A stretch of DNA of 64,000 nt from assembly GCF_023242315.1 (NCBI RefSeq), contig NZ_JALLIY010000009.1, positions 186,001-250,000 of the forward strand, read 5' to 3'. This stretch comes from Pseudomonas sp. MWU13-2105 (GTDB taxonomy: Bacteria; Pseudomonadota; Gammaproteobacteria; Pseudomonadales; Pseudomonadaceae). How positions within the stretch are numbered: the first letter of the stretch is position 1; every line of letters begins with the position of its first letter. Both the position numbers and the translations under genes were made by a program. Shown here piece by piece: positions 34,440 to 42,537 of this stretch. The notes beneath the pieces were generated by a model. That model was not told the origin of the DNA and did not search any database. It saw nothing but the letters and a program-made list of their open reading frames with translations.

Positions 34440-35330
34440 ATGCGTTTACGCCATATCGAAGTAATCCAGGCCCTCCTGCAGACCGGCAACCTCGGCGCCG
34501 CCGCCGAGTTGCTGCAACTGCCAACGGCCACCGTCAGCGCGACCCTGCAAGACGCCGAGCAACAGCTGGGTTTCCTGCTGTTCGCCAGCGTGCGTGGACG
34601 GATGCAGGCCACCCGGGAAACCCGCGAGCTGCAACCCCTGCTACACCGCCTGTACGCGGAAATGGAACCGCTACGGCGACTGGCCAGCAGCCTGCGCCAA
34701 CATCAGGACCCCGCATTGCGCGTGGTCTGTACCCCGACCCTGGCCCAGCAACTACTGCCCCAGAGCCTCGCGGCCCTGCGCCGACGCTTTCGTGAAACCC
34801 CCTGCACCCTCGCCAGCCAGCACACCCGCGAGATTGTCCGCGGCTTGTTGCTCCGTGAGGTCGAGTTGGGCCTGAGCCTGCACAACCCCGATCATCCACA
34901 GATCCACGCGCAGTCCCTGGCCGAGGGCAAGTTGCAATTGCTGGCGCCCCATGGCTGGTTGCAACCCAGGCAGAAGTACATCGCCCTGCAGGAGTTGGCT
35001 GGGCAATCCATGGTCGGCCTGGAAGAGCAGGATACCCTGAGCCTGATGCTCGACGGCAAGCTGCAAGCCTTGCGGCCGGCCCCCCAGGTGCAGACCCGGG
35101 TGCAGACCTACCAGATGATGCGCAGCATGGTCGAGGCCGGTGAGGGGCTGGCGATCGTCGATCCGTTCACGGCCGTCGGGGCCAGGGCCGGCGGGCTGGA
35201 TGTCTGCCCGTTGTCACCGGCCATCGGCGTCACGCTTTATGCCCTGACCCTGAAAGACCGCGAGCCGAGCGCCGCCTTGAAGGCGCTGTTGGAAATCGTC
35301 GGCGAAAAAGCCACGGCGATGCTGCTCTAG
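34440..35330 (+). CDS. LysR-family transcriptional regulator
   Basis: The 296-residue protein has the LysR helix-turn-helix at the N-terminus (MRLRHIEVIQALLQTGNLGAAAELLQLPTATVSATLQDAEQQLGF) and a substrate-binding-like effector domain. The recognition helix reads TATVSATLQD rather than the usual QPAVSRQI. The next gene converges after a 13-base gap, so its target is not evident from context. Confidence 0.87.
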   Translation: MRLRHIEVIQALLQTGNLGAAAELLQLPTATVSATLQDAEQQLGFLLFASVRGRMQATRETRELQPLLHRLYAEMEPLRRLASSLRQHQDPALRVVCTPTLAQQLLPQSLAALRRRFRETPCTLASQHTREIVRGLLLREVELGLSLHNPDHPQIHAQSLAEGKLQLLAPHGWLQPRQKYIALQELAGQSMVGLEEQDTLSLMLDGKLQALRPAPQVQTRVQTYQMMRSMVEAGEGLAIVDPFTAVGARAGGLDVCPLSPAIGVTLYALTLKDREPSAALKALLEIVGEKATAMLL

Positions 35331-35343
35331 AGCCGGCCGCCCT

Positions 35344-35928
35344 TCAGGGCTGCCCGGCAAACAGCAAATACCAGAAGACCGCCACCTCGGCGGTCTGCGC
35401 ATCGATCCCGCGATAACGCAGATGATCGATCCCGCCCAGCACGTAGCCACAGCGCTCGTACAGGCGACAGGCACCCAGGTTGTTGTTCTGGGTTTCCAGC
35501 ATGATCCCCGGCAGGTTCTTCTTGTGGCTCCAGAAACGCACCACATCCAGCAGCGCCCGGGCCACGCCATGGCGCCGCGCCGAGGCATCGACCGCCAGTT
35601 CGTCGACATGGGCAAAGCCGTTCCAGTTGGTGCTGACCACCACATGGCCGACCGCGCGACCGTCCAGGTAAGCCATGAAGATTTCGCTGTCCACCGCCGC
35701 GCGATAGCTGGCGAACTCCTCGGGGTCGATACCGTAGCACTTGCGATAGGGAGCCACCGGGACCAGCGGCCATTGATCGACCCGCTTGCCGATTTCGGCC
35801 AGGCCATGGGCCTTGACCTGAAAGCTGAAATCGCTGCCCCAGATGTACTCGGAGAAACCAGCGTCAGCTACACGGACCGATACTTCGGGATACTTCGGGT
35901 TCGTGACTAAATGCATTGGGCCAACCAT
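35344..35928 (-). CDS. GNAT-family N-acetyltransferase, streptothricin-acetyltransferase-like
   Basis: The 194-residue protein has the GNAT core: the beta strand VGHVVVSTNWNGFAHVDELAVDASARRHGVARALL with the acetyl-CoA pyrophosphate loop (RRHGVA), then LETQNNNLGACRLYERCGYVLGGIDHLRY. The WNGFAHVDELAVD and YERCGY segments resemble Sat-type streptothricin acetyltransferases. The true acceptor is unknown. Start 35928 has AAGG seven bases upstream; ATG 35916 is the alternative. Confidence 0.82.
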   Translation of the reverse strand: MVGPMHLVTNPKYPEVSVRVADAGFSEYIWGSDFSFQVKAHGLAEIGKRVDQWPLVPVAPYRKCYGIDPEEFASYRAAVDSEIFMAYLDGRAVGHVVVSTNWNGFAHVDELAVDASARRHGVARALLDVVRFWSHKKNLPGIMLETQNNNLGACRLYERCGYVLGGIDHLRYRGIDAQTAEVAVFWYLLFAGQP

Positions 35929-36082
35929 CCTCAAGCCTTGATGTCACGGTGCACGATCGGGAGGGGAAACGTCGAATTCCTGCCCATGGGACATCCGGTC
36001 CCCGGACGGTCGACTCCGCTGCACCGGCCCCTTCAGCTTAGAAGGTCAATCGCCGGTACACAAAGGATCATTCGCGAGCCGC

Positions 36083-36838
36083 TCAGTGGCGCTGCGCGTC
36101 GGCCTCGGCCAGTTGGGTCCAGAGCGCCGGGGCGCCGGCGGACTTGGCAATGGCCTCGAGGCGCACGAGGTGTTCGGCCAGGTCGCTTTCGCTGGCGCGA
36201 ATGATCCGCGCCGGCTGGCGATCGGCCGGCAGGCGGCGGATTTCGCTGGCCTGGTTGCCCGAACCCTCACCGGAACCGTTGCCATCGCTGGCGTTGCCCG
36301 CCAGGGACAGGCTGGTCTGGCCACCGGTCATGGTCAGGTAGACGTCGGCGAGAATCTCCGAGTCGAGCAAGGCGCCGTGCAGTTCGCGGCCGGAGTTGTC
36401 GACGCCGTAGCGCTTGCACAGGGCATCGAGGCTGTTGCGCTGCCCCGGGTGCCGCTCCCGGGCCATCAGCAGGGTGTCGAGGATGCTGCAGTGCCGGGTG
36501 ATATCGGCCCGGTCCTGCTGGCCCATCAAGGCAAATTCGTTGTTGATGAAGCCGACGTCGAACGCCGCGTTGTGGATGATCAGTTGGGCGCCCTTGATGA
36601 ATTCGAAGAACTCATCGGCCACCTCGGCAAAACGCGGCTTGCCCACCAGGAATTCGTTGGTGATGCCGTGTACGCCGATGGCGCCTTCATCACTTTCGCG
36701 GTCCGGTTGCAGGTACACATGGAAATGCCGGCCGGTCAGGCGGCGCCCCATCAGTTCGACGCAACCGATCTCGATGATCCGGTGGCCATCGGTGACCGGC
36801 ATGCCGGTGGTTTCGGTATCGAGTACCACGCTACGCAT
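36083..36838 (-). CDS. dnaQ: DNA polymerase III epsilon subunit (3'-5' proofreading exonuclease)
   Basis: DnaQ is the proofreading exonuclease of the replicative polymerase core. The 251 residues show ExoI (VVLDTETTG with Asp7 and Glu9), ExoII (LIIHNAAFDVGFINNEF) and ExoIII (HGALLDSEILADVY). A Ser/Gly-rich linker at about 185-205 leads to the C-terminal segment that binds the alpha subunit. Its start overlaps the 3' end of rnhA by eight bases on the same strand, whereas in E. coli the two genes are divergent. Confidence 0.95.
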   Translation of the reverse strand: MRSVVLDTETTGMPVTDGHRIIEIGCVELMGRRLTGRHFHVYLQPDRESDEGAIGVHGITNEFLVGKPRFAEVADEFFEFIKGAQLIIHNAAFDVGFINNEFALMGQQDRADITRHCSILDTLLMARERHPGQRNSLDALCKRYGVDNSGRELHGALLDSEILADVYLTMTGGQTSLSLAGNASDGNGSGEGSGNQASEIRRLPADRQPARIIRASESDLAEHLVRLEAIAKSAGAPALWTQLAEADAQRH

Positions 36839-37283
36839 GCTTGATCCCCCGTATTTCATCCACGCCACGGTTGGCCAGTTGGTCGGCACGCTCGTTGCCG
36901 TGATGGCCGATATGCCCGCGGACCCACTTCCACTTCACCGTATGACGACTGACCTGCTCGTCGAGCAGTTGCCACAGGTCGGCGTTTTTCACCGGTTCCT
37001 TGGCCGCGGTCTTCCAACCGCGTTTCTTCCAGTTGACCATCCACTCGGTGATGCCTTTCATCACGTACTGCGAGTCGGTCACCAGCAGGACCTCGCAGGG
37101 ACGCTTGAGTTCTTCGAGGCCGCGAATCGCCCCCATCAGTTCCATGCGATTGTTGGTGGTGTTGGTTTCACCGCCCCAGAGTTCTTTCTCGACGCCCTTG
37201 CAGACCAGCAAGGCGCCCCAGCCGCCCGGGCCGGGATTGCCCTTGCAGGCACCGTCGGTGAAGAGTTCAACAGTATCGCTCAT
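36831..37283 (-). CDS. rnhA: ribonuclease HI
   Basis: RnhA cuts the RNA strand of RNA-DNA hybrids. The 150 residues carry the catalytic carboxylates Asp10 (LFTDGACKGNPG), Glu48 (NRMELMGA) and Asp70 (LVTDSQYV), and a further Asp near the C-terminus in HGNERADQLAN. Length is close to E. coli (155). ATG 37283 is the family start; the open frame upstream is not coding. It precedes and overlaps dnaQ. Confidence 0.96.
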   Translation of the reverse strand: MSDTVELFTDGACKGNPGPGGWGALLVCKGVEKELWGGETNTTNNRMELMGAIRGLEELKRPCEVLLVTDSQYVMKGITEWMVNWKKRGWKTAAKEPVKNADLWQLLDEQVSRHTVKWKWVRGHIGHHGNERADQLANRGVDEIRGIKHA

Positions 37284-37376
37284 TACAACCTTTCCATCGA
37301 AAATGACCCCGTGGCACGCCGGTAACTGACCGACGCATCCCGGGCCGAGCACGCTCGACCCGCAAGGAAAAAATGG

Positions 37377-38135
37377 TTACTGCTCGCTTTGCCGCCGATT
37401 GACCTTGGCCATCGGCAGCGGTACCAGCTTGCCGACCGGTTCACGACGCACCTGGCGCACGGGCCGCAGGCCGACCACGATCTTGCGCGCGACCAGCAGA
37501 TAGAAACCGCCGCCCGCCAGTTGCCAGCCACCGGCAACCCGCTCCCAGCCCGCCAGCCGCGCTTGCCAGGTAGCCGAAGCCAGCGGCGGACGATAGCACC
37601 CGAAGCGGCGTTTCTCCAGCGCAAAGCCCAGCAGGTTGAGCCAGTCGGCGACCCGCGAGGGTGAAATACAGCGGGCCTTGCGCAGCGCGTCGTGGGCGAA
37701 CACCCGGCGCAGCCCCCAGGCGCTCCAGGGATTGATGCCGAGGATCAGCAGGTGCCCACCGGGACGCACGGCCGCCGCCGCCTCGCGCAGCAAACCATGG
37801 GGCGACAAGCAGAAATCCAGGCCGTGCTGCAACACCACCACATCGGCGGCATGTTCGCTCAGCGGCCAGGCCTGCTCCTCGCAGACGATCTCCACCCCCG
37901 GCAGCGGCGCGCCGAGGCGCACGTTGCGGCGCACCTGCCCGGCCTGCGGCGGGGTCTCGGCCGACGGGCCGTAATGCACCAGGTAGCCGCCGAAATAACG
38001 CCCCAGCTCGTCCTCGAGCATGCGCCGCTCCTCGTCGAGCAGCAGCTGCCCCAGTGGGCCGGACAGCCAGTCGCGGGCCGCGCTGATCAGAGCCAGCCAG
38101 TCAGGATCAGCCTGAGCGAACGCTTTATCGGTCAT
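37377..38135 (-). CDS. class I SAM-dependent methyltransferase, YafS-like
   Basis: The 252-residue protein has an N-terminal region found in this group (LGRYFGGYLVHYGPSAE) and a SAM-binding methyltransferase core from about residue 85 (VVVLQHGLDFCLSPHGLLREAAAAVRPGGHLLILGINPWSAWGLRR). It matches YafS of the E. coli gloB-yafS-rnhA-dnaQ cluster in position and pattern. The substrate is not established. GGAG precedes ATG 38135 at good spacing. It is divergent from gloB. Confidence 0.85.
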   Translation of the reverse strand: MTDKAFAQADPDWLALISAARDWLSGPLGQLLLDEERRMLEDELGRYFGGYLVHYGPSAETPPQAGQVRRNVRLGAPLPGVEIVCEEQAWPLSEHAADVVVLQHGLDFCLSPHGLLREAAAAVRPGGHLLILGINPWSAWGLRRVFAHDALRKARCISPSRVADWLNLLGFALEKRRFGCYRPPLASATWQARLAGWERVAGGWQLAGGGFYLLVARKIVVGLRPVRQVRREPVGKLVPLPMAKVNRRQSEQ

Positions 38136-38209
38136 TGCCTTCTCCAACTCGCCACAAGTGCTTTACAAGCACTAAGATGCGCCATTGTTTTGCGCTTGGG
38201 AATTGCACC

Positions 38210-38989
38210 ATGATACAGATCGACGCGCTGCCCGCCTTCACCGACAACTACATCTGGTTGTTACAGGATACCGCCCGCCGCCGTTGCGCCGTGGTCGACC
38301 CCGGCGATGCCGGGCCGGTGCTGGCCTGGCTGGAAGCGCATCCGGGCTGGCAGCTCGAGGACATCCTGGTCACCCATCACCACCACGATCATGTCGGCGG
38401 TGTCGAACGCCTGAAACAGGCCAGCAGCGCCCGCGTAATCGGGCCGGCCAGCGAAAACATCCCGGCCCGTGACCTGGCGCTGAACGATAACGACAGCGTC
38501 ACGGTACTCGGCCTCGAGTTCCGGGTGTTCGCCGTGCCCGGCCATACCCTCGGGCATATTGCCTTCTACCACGGCGACGCCATTCGACCGTTGCTGTTCT
38601 GCGGCGACACGCTGTTCGCCGCCGGTTGCGGCCGCCTGTTCGAGGGTACGCCGGAACAGATGCACCATTCGCTGAGCCGACTGGCGGCACTGCCGGCAGA
38701 TACAGGCGTGTACTGCACCCACGAATACACCCTGAGCAACCTGCGCTTCGCCCAGGCGGTCGAGCCGAACAACCCGGACATTGCCGAACGGGTGGCGCAG
38801 GTCAGCCAATGGCGGGCCGAGGGACGCATCAGCCTGCCGTCGAACCTGGCCCTGGAGTTGAAGACCAACCCATTCCTGCGGGTCGGCGAAACATCTGTTA
38901 AAGAAAAAGCAGACGAACGGAGCGGCCTCGATAACACCTCTCCGAGTGAGGTTTTTGCGGCCTTGCGCCACTGGAAAGACAGCTTCTGA
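38210..38989 (+). CDS. gloB: hydroxyacylglutathione hydrolase (glyoxalase II)
   Basis: GloB hydrolyses S-lactoylglutathione to D-lactate and glutathione, completing methylglyoxal detoxification. The 259-residue metallo-beta-lactamase-fold protein has the binuclear metal motif T55-H-x-H-x-D-H61 (VTHHHHDHVGG), the later histidines in VPGHTLGHIAFY and the aspartate in FCGDTLFAAGCGR, and the C-terminal glutathione-binding domain with CTHEYTLSNLRFA. Its promoter lies in the 74 bases shared with the divergent methyltransferase gene. Confidence 0.95.
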   Translation: MIQIDALPAFTDNYIWLLQDTARRRCAVVDPGDAGPVLAWLEAHPGWQLEDILVTHHHHDHVGGVERLKQASSARVIGPASENIPARDLALNDNDSVTVLGLEFRVFAVPGHTLGHIAFYHGDAIRPLLFCGDTLFAAGCGRLFEGTPEQMHHSLSRLAALPADTGVYCTHEYTLSNLRFAQAVEPNNPDIAERVAQVSQWRAEGRISLPSNLALELKTNPFLRVGETSVKEKADERSGLDNTSPSEVFAALRHWKDSF

Positions 38990-39087
38990 CAGCGGCGCGG
39001 TCAAGGTTAAAAATCTGAATGGTTGACCGCACCCTGAGCGCTTTCTAGAATCGCCCGACATTTTCGCCCGGAACTCACTTCCAGCCA

Positions 39088-40494
39088 ATGTCGTCATCCA
39101 ACCGTAAACCCATCAGTTCAGACGCATTGACGCGATTGGCTCAAGCTATCGCCGTGGCTGTGTCCGCCACTCTGGCGGGTTGCTCAGGCTTTCATCACCC
39201 TTCGGACAGCAACAACGAACCGACCCCGAATCTCAGCGCCCGGATCAAGCAGAAACCGATCTGGCTCAACGAAAAATCCAGGCCCACCCCGCCCCAGGAC
39301 GTCTGGGAGCGCATGCGCCAGGGCTTCCAGTTGCAGGACGGCCTCGGGGTGAACCCGCGCATCGAACAACAGCGCCTGTGGTTCGCCAGCAACCCGTCGT
39401 TCCTGGAAAACGCCAGCTCGCGCGGCAGCCTCTACATTCATTACATCGTCGAGCGCCTGGAAGAACGCAACATGCCGCTGGAGCTGGCCCTGCTGCCGGT
39501 GATCGAAAGCGCCTACAACCCGATGGCCTACTCACGGGCCGATGCCGTCGGCCTGTGGCAATTCATTCCGTCCACCGGACGCTCTTTCAACCTGCGCCAG
39601 GATCGTTTCTACGACGGGCGCAAGGACATCACCGCGTCCACCTTGGCGGCCATGAGCTACCTGACGCGCCTGCACGACATGTTCAACGGCGACTGGCTGC
39701 TGGCCCTGGCGGCCTACAATGCCGGCGAAGGCACGGTCAGCCGGGCCATCGAGCGCAATGAAAAGCTCGGCCTGCCCACCGACTACTGGAACCTGCCGCT
39801 GCCCCAGGAAACCCGCGACTACGTGCCCAAGCTGCTGGCCCTGTCCCAGGTGGTCATGGCTCCCGAAGCCTATGGCGTGAACCTGAACCCGATCGCCAAC
39901 GAACCCTATTTCGCCACCGTCGAAGTCAACCAGCCCATGGACCTCAGCCGGGTCGCAGCCCTGGCCGAGATCGACGAAGACGAGATGATCCAGCTCAACC
40001 CGGCGTTCAAGCAGAAAGCCACGATGGACGGTCCGCAGCACCTGTTGGTACCCAGCTCCAAGGCGCAACTGCTGACAGCCAGCCTGTCACGGATGAAACC
40101 CGAAGAGCTGGTCAGCCTGCGACCGAAGAAACCGGTGTTCGAATCCCTCGCCGACAACCCGCCGGCACGCCTGACCCGCCGCTACAAGGTAAGGACCGGC
40201 GACAACCTGGTCTCGATCGCCAAGGCCAACCGGGTCGACGTCAAGGACCTGCAGCACTGGAACAAGCTTTCGGGGCGCCATCTCAAGGTCGGCCAGACCC
40301 TGGTCATGCAGGACAATACCCGGGCCGCCGCAGGCAAGAAGGCCGCCACCACCTACAAGGTGCAGAAAGGCGATTCGCTGTACATCGTCGCCAAGCGCTT
40401 CAATGTCGAGATGCAGCACCTCAAGCGCCTCAATCCGCGCACCGGCCAGGCCCTCAAGCCCGGGCAGATCCTCACGGTTTCCGCGCCACGCTGA
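39088..40494 (+). CDS. mltD: membrane-bound lytic murein transglycosylase D
   Basis: The 468-residue protein has a lipobox near residue 32 (TLAGCSGFH), so it is an outer-membrane lipoprotein facing the periplasm. The SLT domain shows the catalytic glutamate in VIESAYNPMAYSRADAVGLWQF and the AYNAGEG motif. Two LysM repeats bind peptidoglycan at the C-terminus (YKVRTGDNLVSIAKAN and YKVQKGDSLYIVAKRF). It cleaves murein glycan strands to 1,6-anhydro ends. E. coli MltD has the same layout and also lies beside gloB. Confidence 0.94.
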   Translation: MSSSNRKPISSDALTRLAQAIAVAVSATLAGCSGFHHPSDSNNEPTPNLSARIKQKPIWLNEKSRPTPPQDVWERMRQGFQLQDGLGVNPRIEQQRLWFASNPSFLENASSRGSLYIHYIVERLEERNMPLELALLPVIESAYNPMAYSRADAVGLWQFIPSTGRSFNLRQDRFYDGRKDITASTLAAMSYLTRLHDMFNGDWLLALAAYNAGEGTVSRAIERNEKLGLPTDYWNLPLPQETRDYVPKLLALSQVVMAPEAYGVNLNPIANEPYFATVEVNQPMDLSRVAALAEIDEDEMIQLNPAFKQKATMDGPQHLLVPSSKAQLLTASLSRMKPEELVSLRPKKPVFESLADNPPARLTRRYKVRTGDNLVSIAKANRVDVKDLQHWNKLSGRHLKVGQTLVMQDNTRAAAGKKAATTYKVQKGDSLYIVAKRFNVEMQHLKRLNPRTGQALKPGQILTVSAPR

Positions 40495-40523
40495 CAGCCG
40501 GCGCCCTCAAAATATCGCGCCCC

Positions 40524-40613
40524 CTGTGTAGCAGCCGACTTGCCGGCGATAGGGCCCATGAGCCTTGCATCGCCTGGTCGGCCGCCATCGCCGACAAGCC
40601 GGCTCCCACAAGG
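40524..40613. repeat. REP pair (REPIN-like) upstream of the yej genes
   Basis: GCAGCCGACTTGCCGGCGAT (40531-40550) faces the inverted arm CATCGCCGACAAGCCGGCTC (40586-40605), followed by CCACAAGG. Because it is a mobile repeat, the open frame that runs through it is not the true start of the next gene. Confidence 0.82.
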
Positions 40614-40704
40614 TTCGAGTCTGCTGAGCAACGCCTTTTTCCTCCCGATACAAGCTGTTAAGGTACTGGCCCATAGCCCAAGCCGCCCGGATCGGATCTC
40701 TGCC

Positions 40705-42537
40705 TTGACGCGTCCCCTCCTCCTGCTGTTCATCAGCCTGGCCTTGAGCTCTCCCGCAAGCGCGACGATCAGCGAAAGCCATGGTTATGCGCAGTTCGGC
40801 ACGCTCAAGTACCCCGCCAGGTTCACCCACTTCGACTGGGTCAACCCCGACGCGCCCAAAGGCGGCACCTTGCGGGTGATGGCGTTCGGTACCTTCGACA
40901 CCCTCAACCCCTACACTTTCAAGGGCACCAGCCCGGTCACCACGGCCAACTTCCTGCAGTATGGCGTCAACGAACTCAACGCCACCCTGATGGCCGGCAC
41001 CGGCCAGTACGCGCCCTCGGGAGATGAGCCAAACGCCAGCTACGGCCTGATCGCCCAGTCGGTGGAGTACAGCGAGGACCGTAGCTGGGTGGTGTTCAAC
41101 CTGCGTCCCGAGGCGCGCTTCCATGACGGCACGCCGATTAGCGCCTACGACGTGGCCTTTTCCTACCGCCTGCTGCTCAAGGAAGGTCATCCGCAATACC
41201 GCACCAGCCTGCAGGAGGTGGCCCGGGTCGACGTGCTCACGCCCCAGCGCATCCGCTTCGTGTTCAAGCGCTCGGGTAATCCGCTGCTGATCCTGCGCCT
41301 GGGTGAACTGCCGGTACTGGCGCAACACTATTGGCAAGGTCGCGACTTCACCGCCACCACCTTCGAGCCGCCACTGGGCAGCGGCCCTTATCGCATCAGC
41401 AAGGTGCAACCGGGGCGCCAGTTGGTGTTTGAGCGGGTAAGGAACTGGTGGGGCGAAAATCTCCCGGTCAATCGCGGTAAATACAATTTCGACCGCGTCG
41501 AAGTAGAGTTCTATCGCGACAGCGACGTCGCCTTCGAAGCCTTCAAGGCCGGTGAGTTCGATATCTATATCGAACACCAGGCCAAGAACTGGGCCAATGG
41601 CTACAGTTTCCCCGCCGTTGATCGGGGCGAGGTGATCAAGGCGCAGATTGCCCACCGGATCCCGACCCAGACCCAGGGCCTGTTCATGAACAGTCGCCGC
41701 GCCAGCTTTGCCCAGGACAAGGTGCGCGAAGCCCTGGGCCTGATGTTCGACTTCGAATGGACCAACCGTACGCTGTTCGGCGGGGCCTACCAGCGGGCCA
41801 TGAGTTTTTATCCCAACAGCGAGTTTGCCGCCAACGGGGTCCCGGCCGGCCAGGAGTGGTTGCTGCTCGCGCCTTACCGCGAACAACTGCCCGCGCGGCT
41901 GTTCAGCGAACCGTTCAGCCTGCCGCGCACCGACGGCCGCGGCATTCCCCGCGAAACCCTGCGCCGCGCCCTCGTCCTGCTCGGCGAAGCCGGCTGGAAA
42001 CTCGACGGCCAGCATCTGTTGAACAAGAACGGCCAACCCCTGCGCTTTGAAATACTGCTGGTCAATCCGAGCCTGGAACGGATCCTCCAACCCTACGTCG
42101 AAAACCTCGCGAGCATAGGTGTAGACGCCCGCTTGCGAACAGTGGATCGTGCCCAGTACAAACAACGTCTCGACCAGTTCGATTTCGACATGATCCTGAT
42201 GACCCTGGACCAGACCCTCAGCCCGGGACTCGAACAGTGGCAGTACTTCCATTCCAGCCAGGCCGGTGTCAAGGGCAGCAAGAATTACGCGGGGGTCGCC
42301 AACCCGGTGGTAGACCATCTGCTCGAAGCCCTGCTGGCGGCGCATACCCGCGACGAACAACTGGCGGCTGGCCGCGCCCTGGACCGGGTCCTGCTGTGGC
42401 AACACATCATGATTCCCAACTGGTACCTTGACTATCATCGCCTGGCCTACCGTAATCGGTTCGCCTTTGTCACCACGCCGCCGTACACCCTGGGCCTGAG
42501 TGCCTGGTGGATGAAAGCTTCGGAGAAAGCCCCATGA
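40705..42537 (+). CDS. extracellular solute-binding protein, YejA-like (first of two)
   Basis: The 610-residue protein is a peptide-importer binding protein of SBP family 5. The signal peptide is LLLLFISLALSSPASA and the mature part begins with the family segments HFDWVNPDAPKGGTLRV and FDTLNPYTFKG. Further motifs include RPEARFHDGTPISAYDVAFSYRLL and REALGLMFDFEWTNRTLF. The start appears to be TTG 40705: upstream in-frame ATGs (40540 and 40558) lie in a REP pair and give no signal peptide. It overlaps the next, paralogous gene by four bases. Ligands are probably peptides (microcin C in E. coli YejA), but this is not certain. Confidence 0.85.
   Translation: MTRPLLLLFISLALSSPASATISESHGYAQFGTLKYPARFTHFDWVNPDAPKGGTLRVMAFGTFDTLNPYTFKGTSPVTTANFLQYGVNELNATLMAGTGQYAPSGDEPNASYGLIAQSVEYSEDRSWVVFNLRPEARFHDGTPISAYDVAFSYRLLLKEGHPQYRTSLQEVARVDVLTPQRIRFVFKRSGNPLLILRLGELPVLAQHYWQGRDFTATTFEPPLGSGPYRISKVQPGRQLVFERVRNWWGENLPVNRGKYNFDRVEVEFYRDSDVAFEAFKAGEFDIYIEHQAKNWANGYSFPAVDRGEVIKAQIAHRIPTQTQGLFMNSRRASFAQDKVREALGLMFDFEWTNRTLFGGAYQRAMSFYPNSEFAANGVPAGQEWLLLAPYREQLPARLFSEPFSLPRTDGRGIPRETLRRALVLLGEAGWKLDGQHLLNKNGQPLRFEILLVNPSLERILQPYVENLASIGVDARLRTVDRAQYKQRLDQFDFDMILMTLDQTLSPGLEQWQYFHSSQAGVKGSKNYAGVANPVVDHLLEALLAAHTRDEQLAAGRALDRVLLWQHIMIPNWYLDYHRLAYRNRFAFVTTPPYTLGLSAWWMKASEKAP

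Noticed and set aside
35214..35807. 197-codon minus-strand frame overlapping the GNAT gene
   Set aside because: Wrong frame relative to the acetyltransferase motifs; it overlaps the LysR 3' end and has arginine/tryptophan-rich shadow composition.
40507..42438. 643-codon open frame on the minus strand opposite the first yejA-like gene
   Set aside because: Antisense shadow: it runs through the REP pair and has no recognisable motif or ribosome site.
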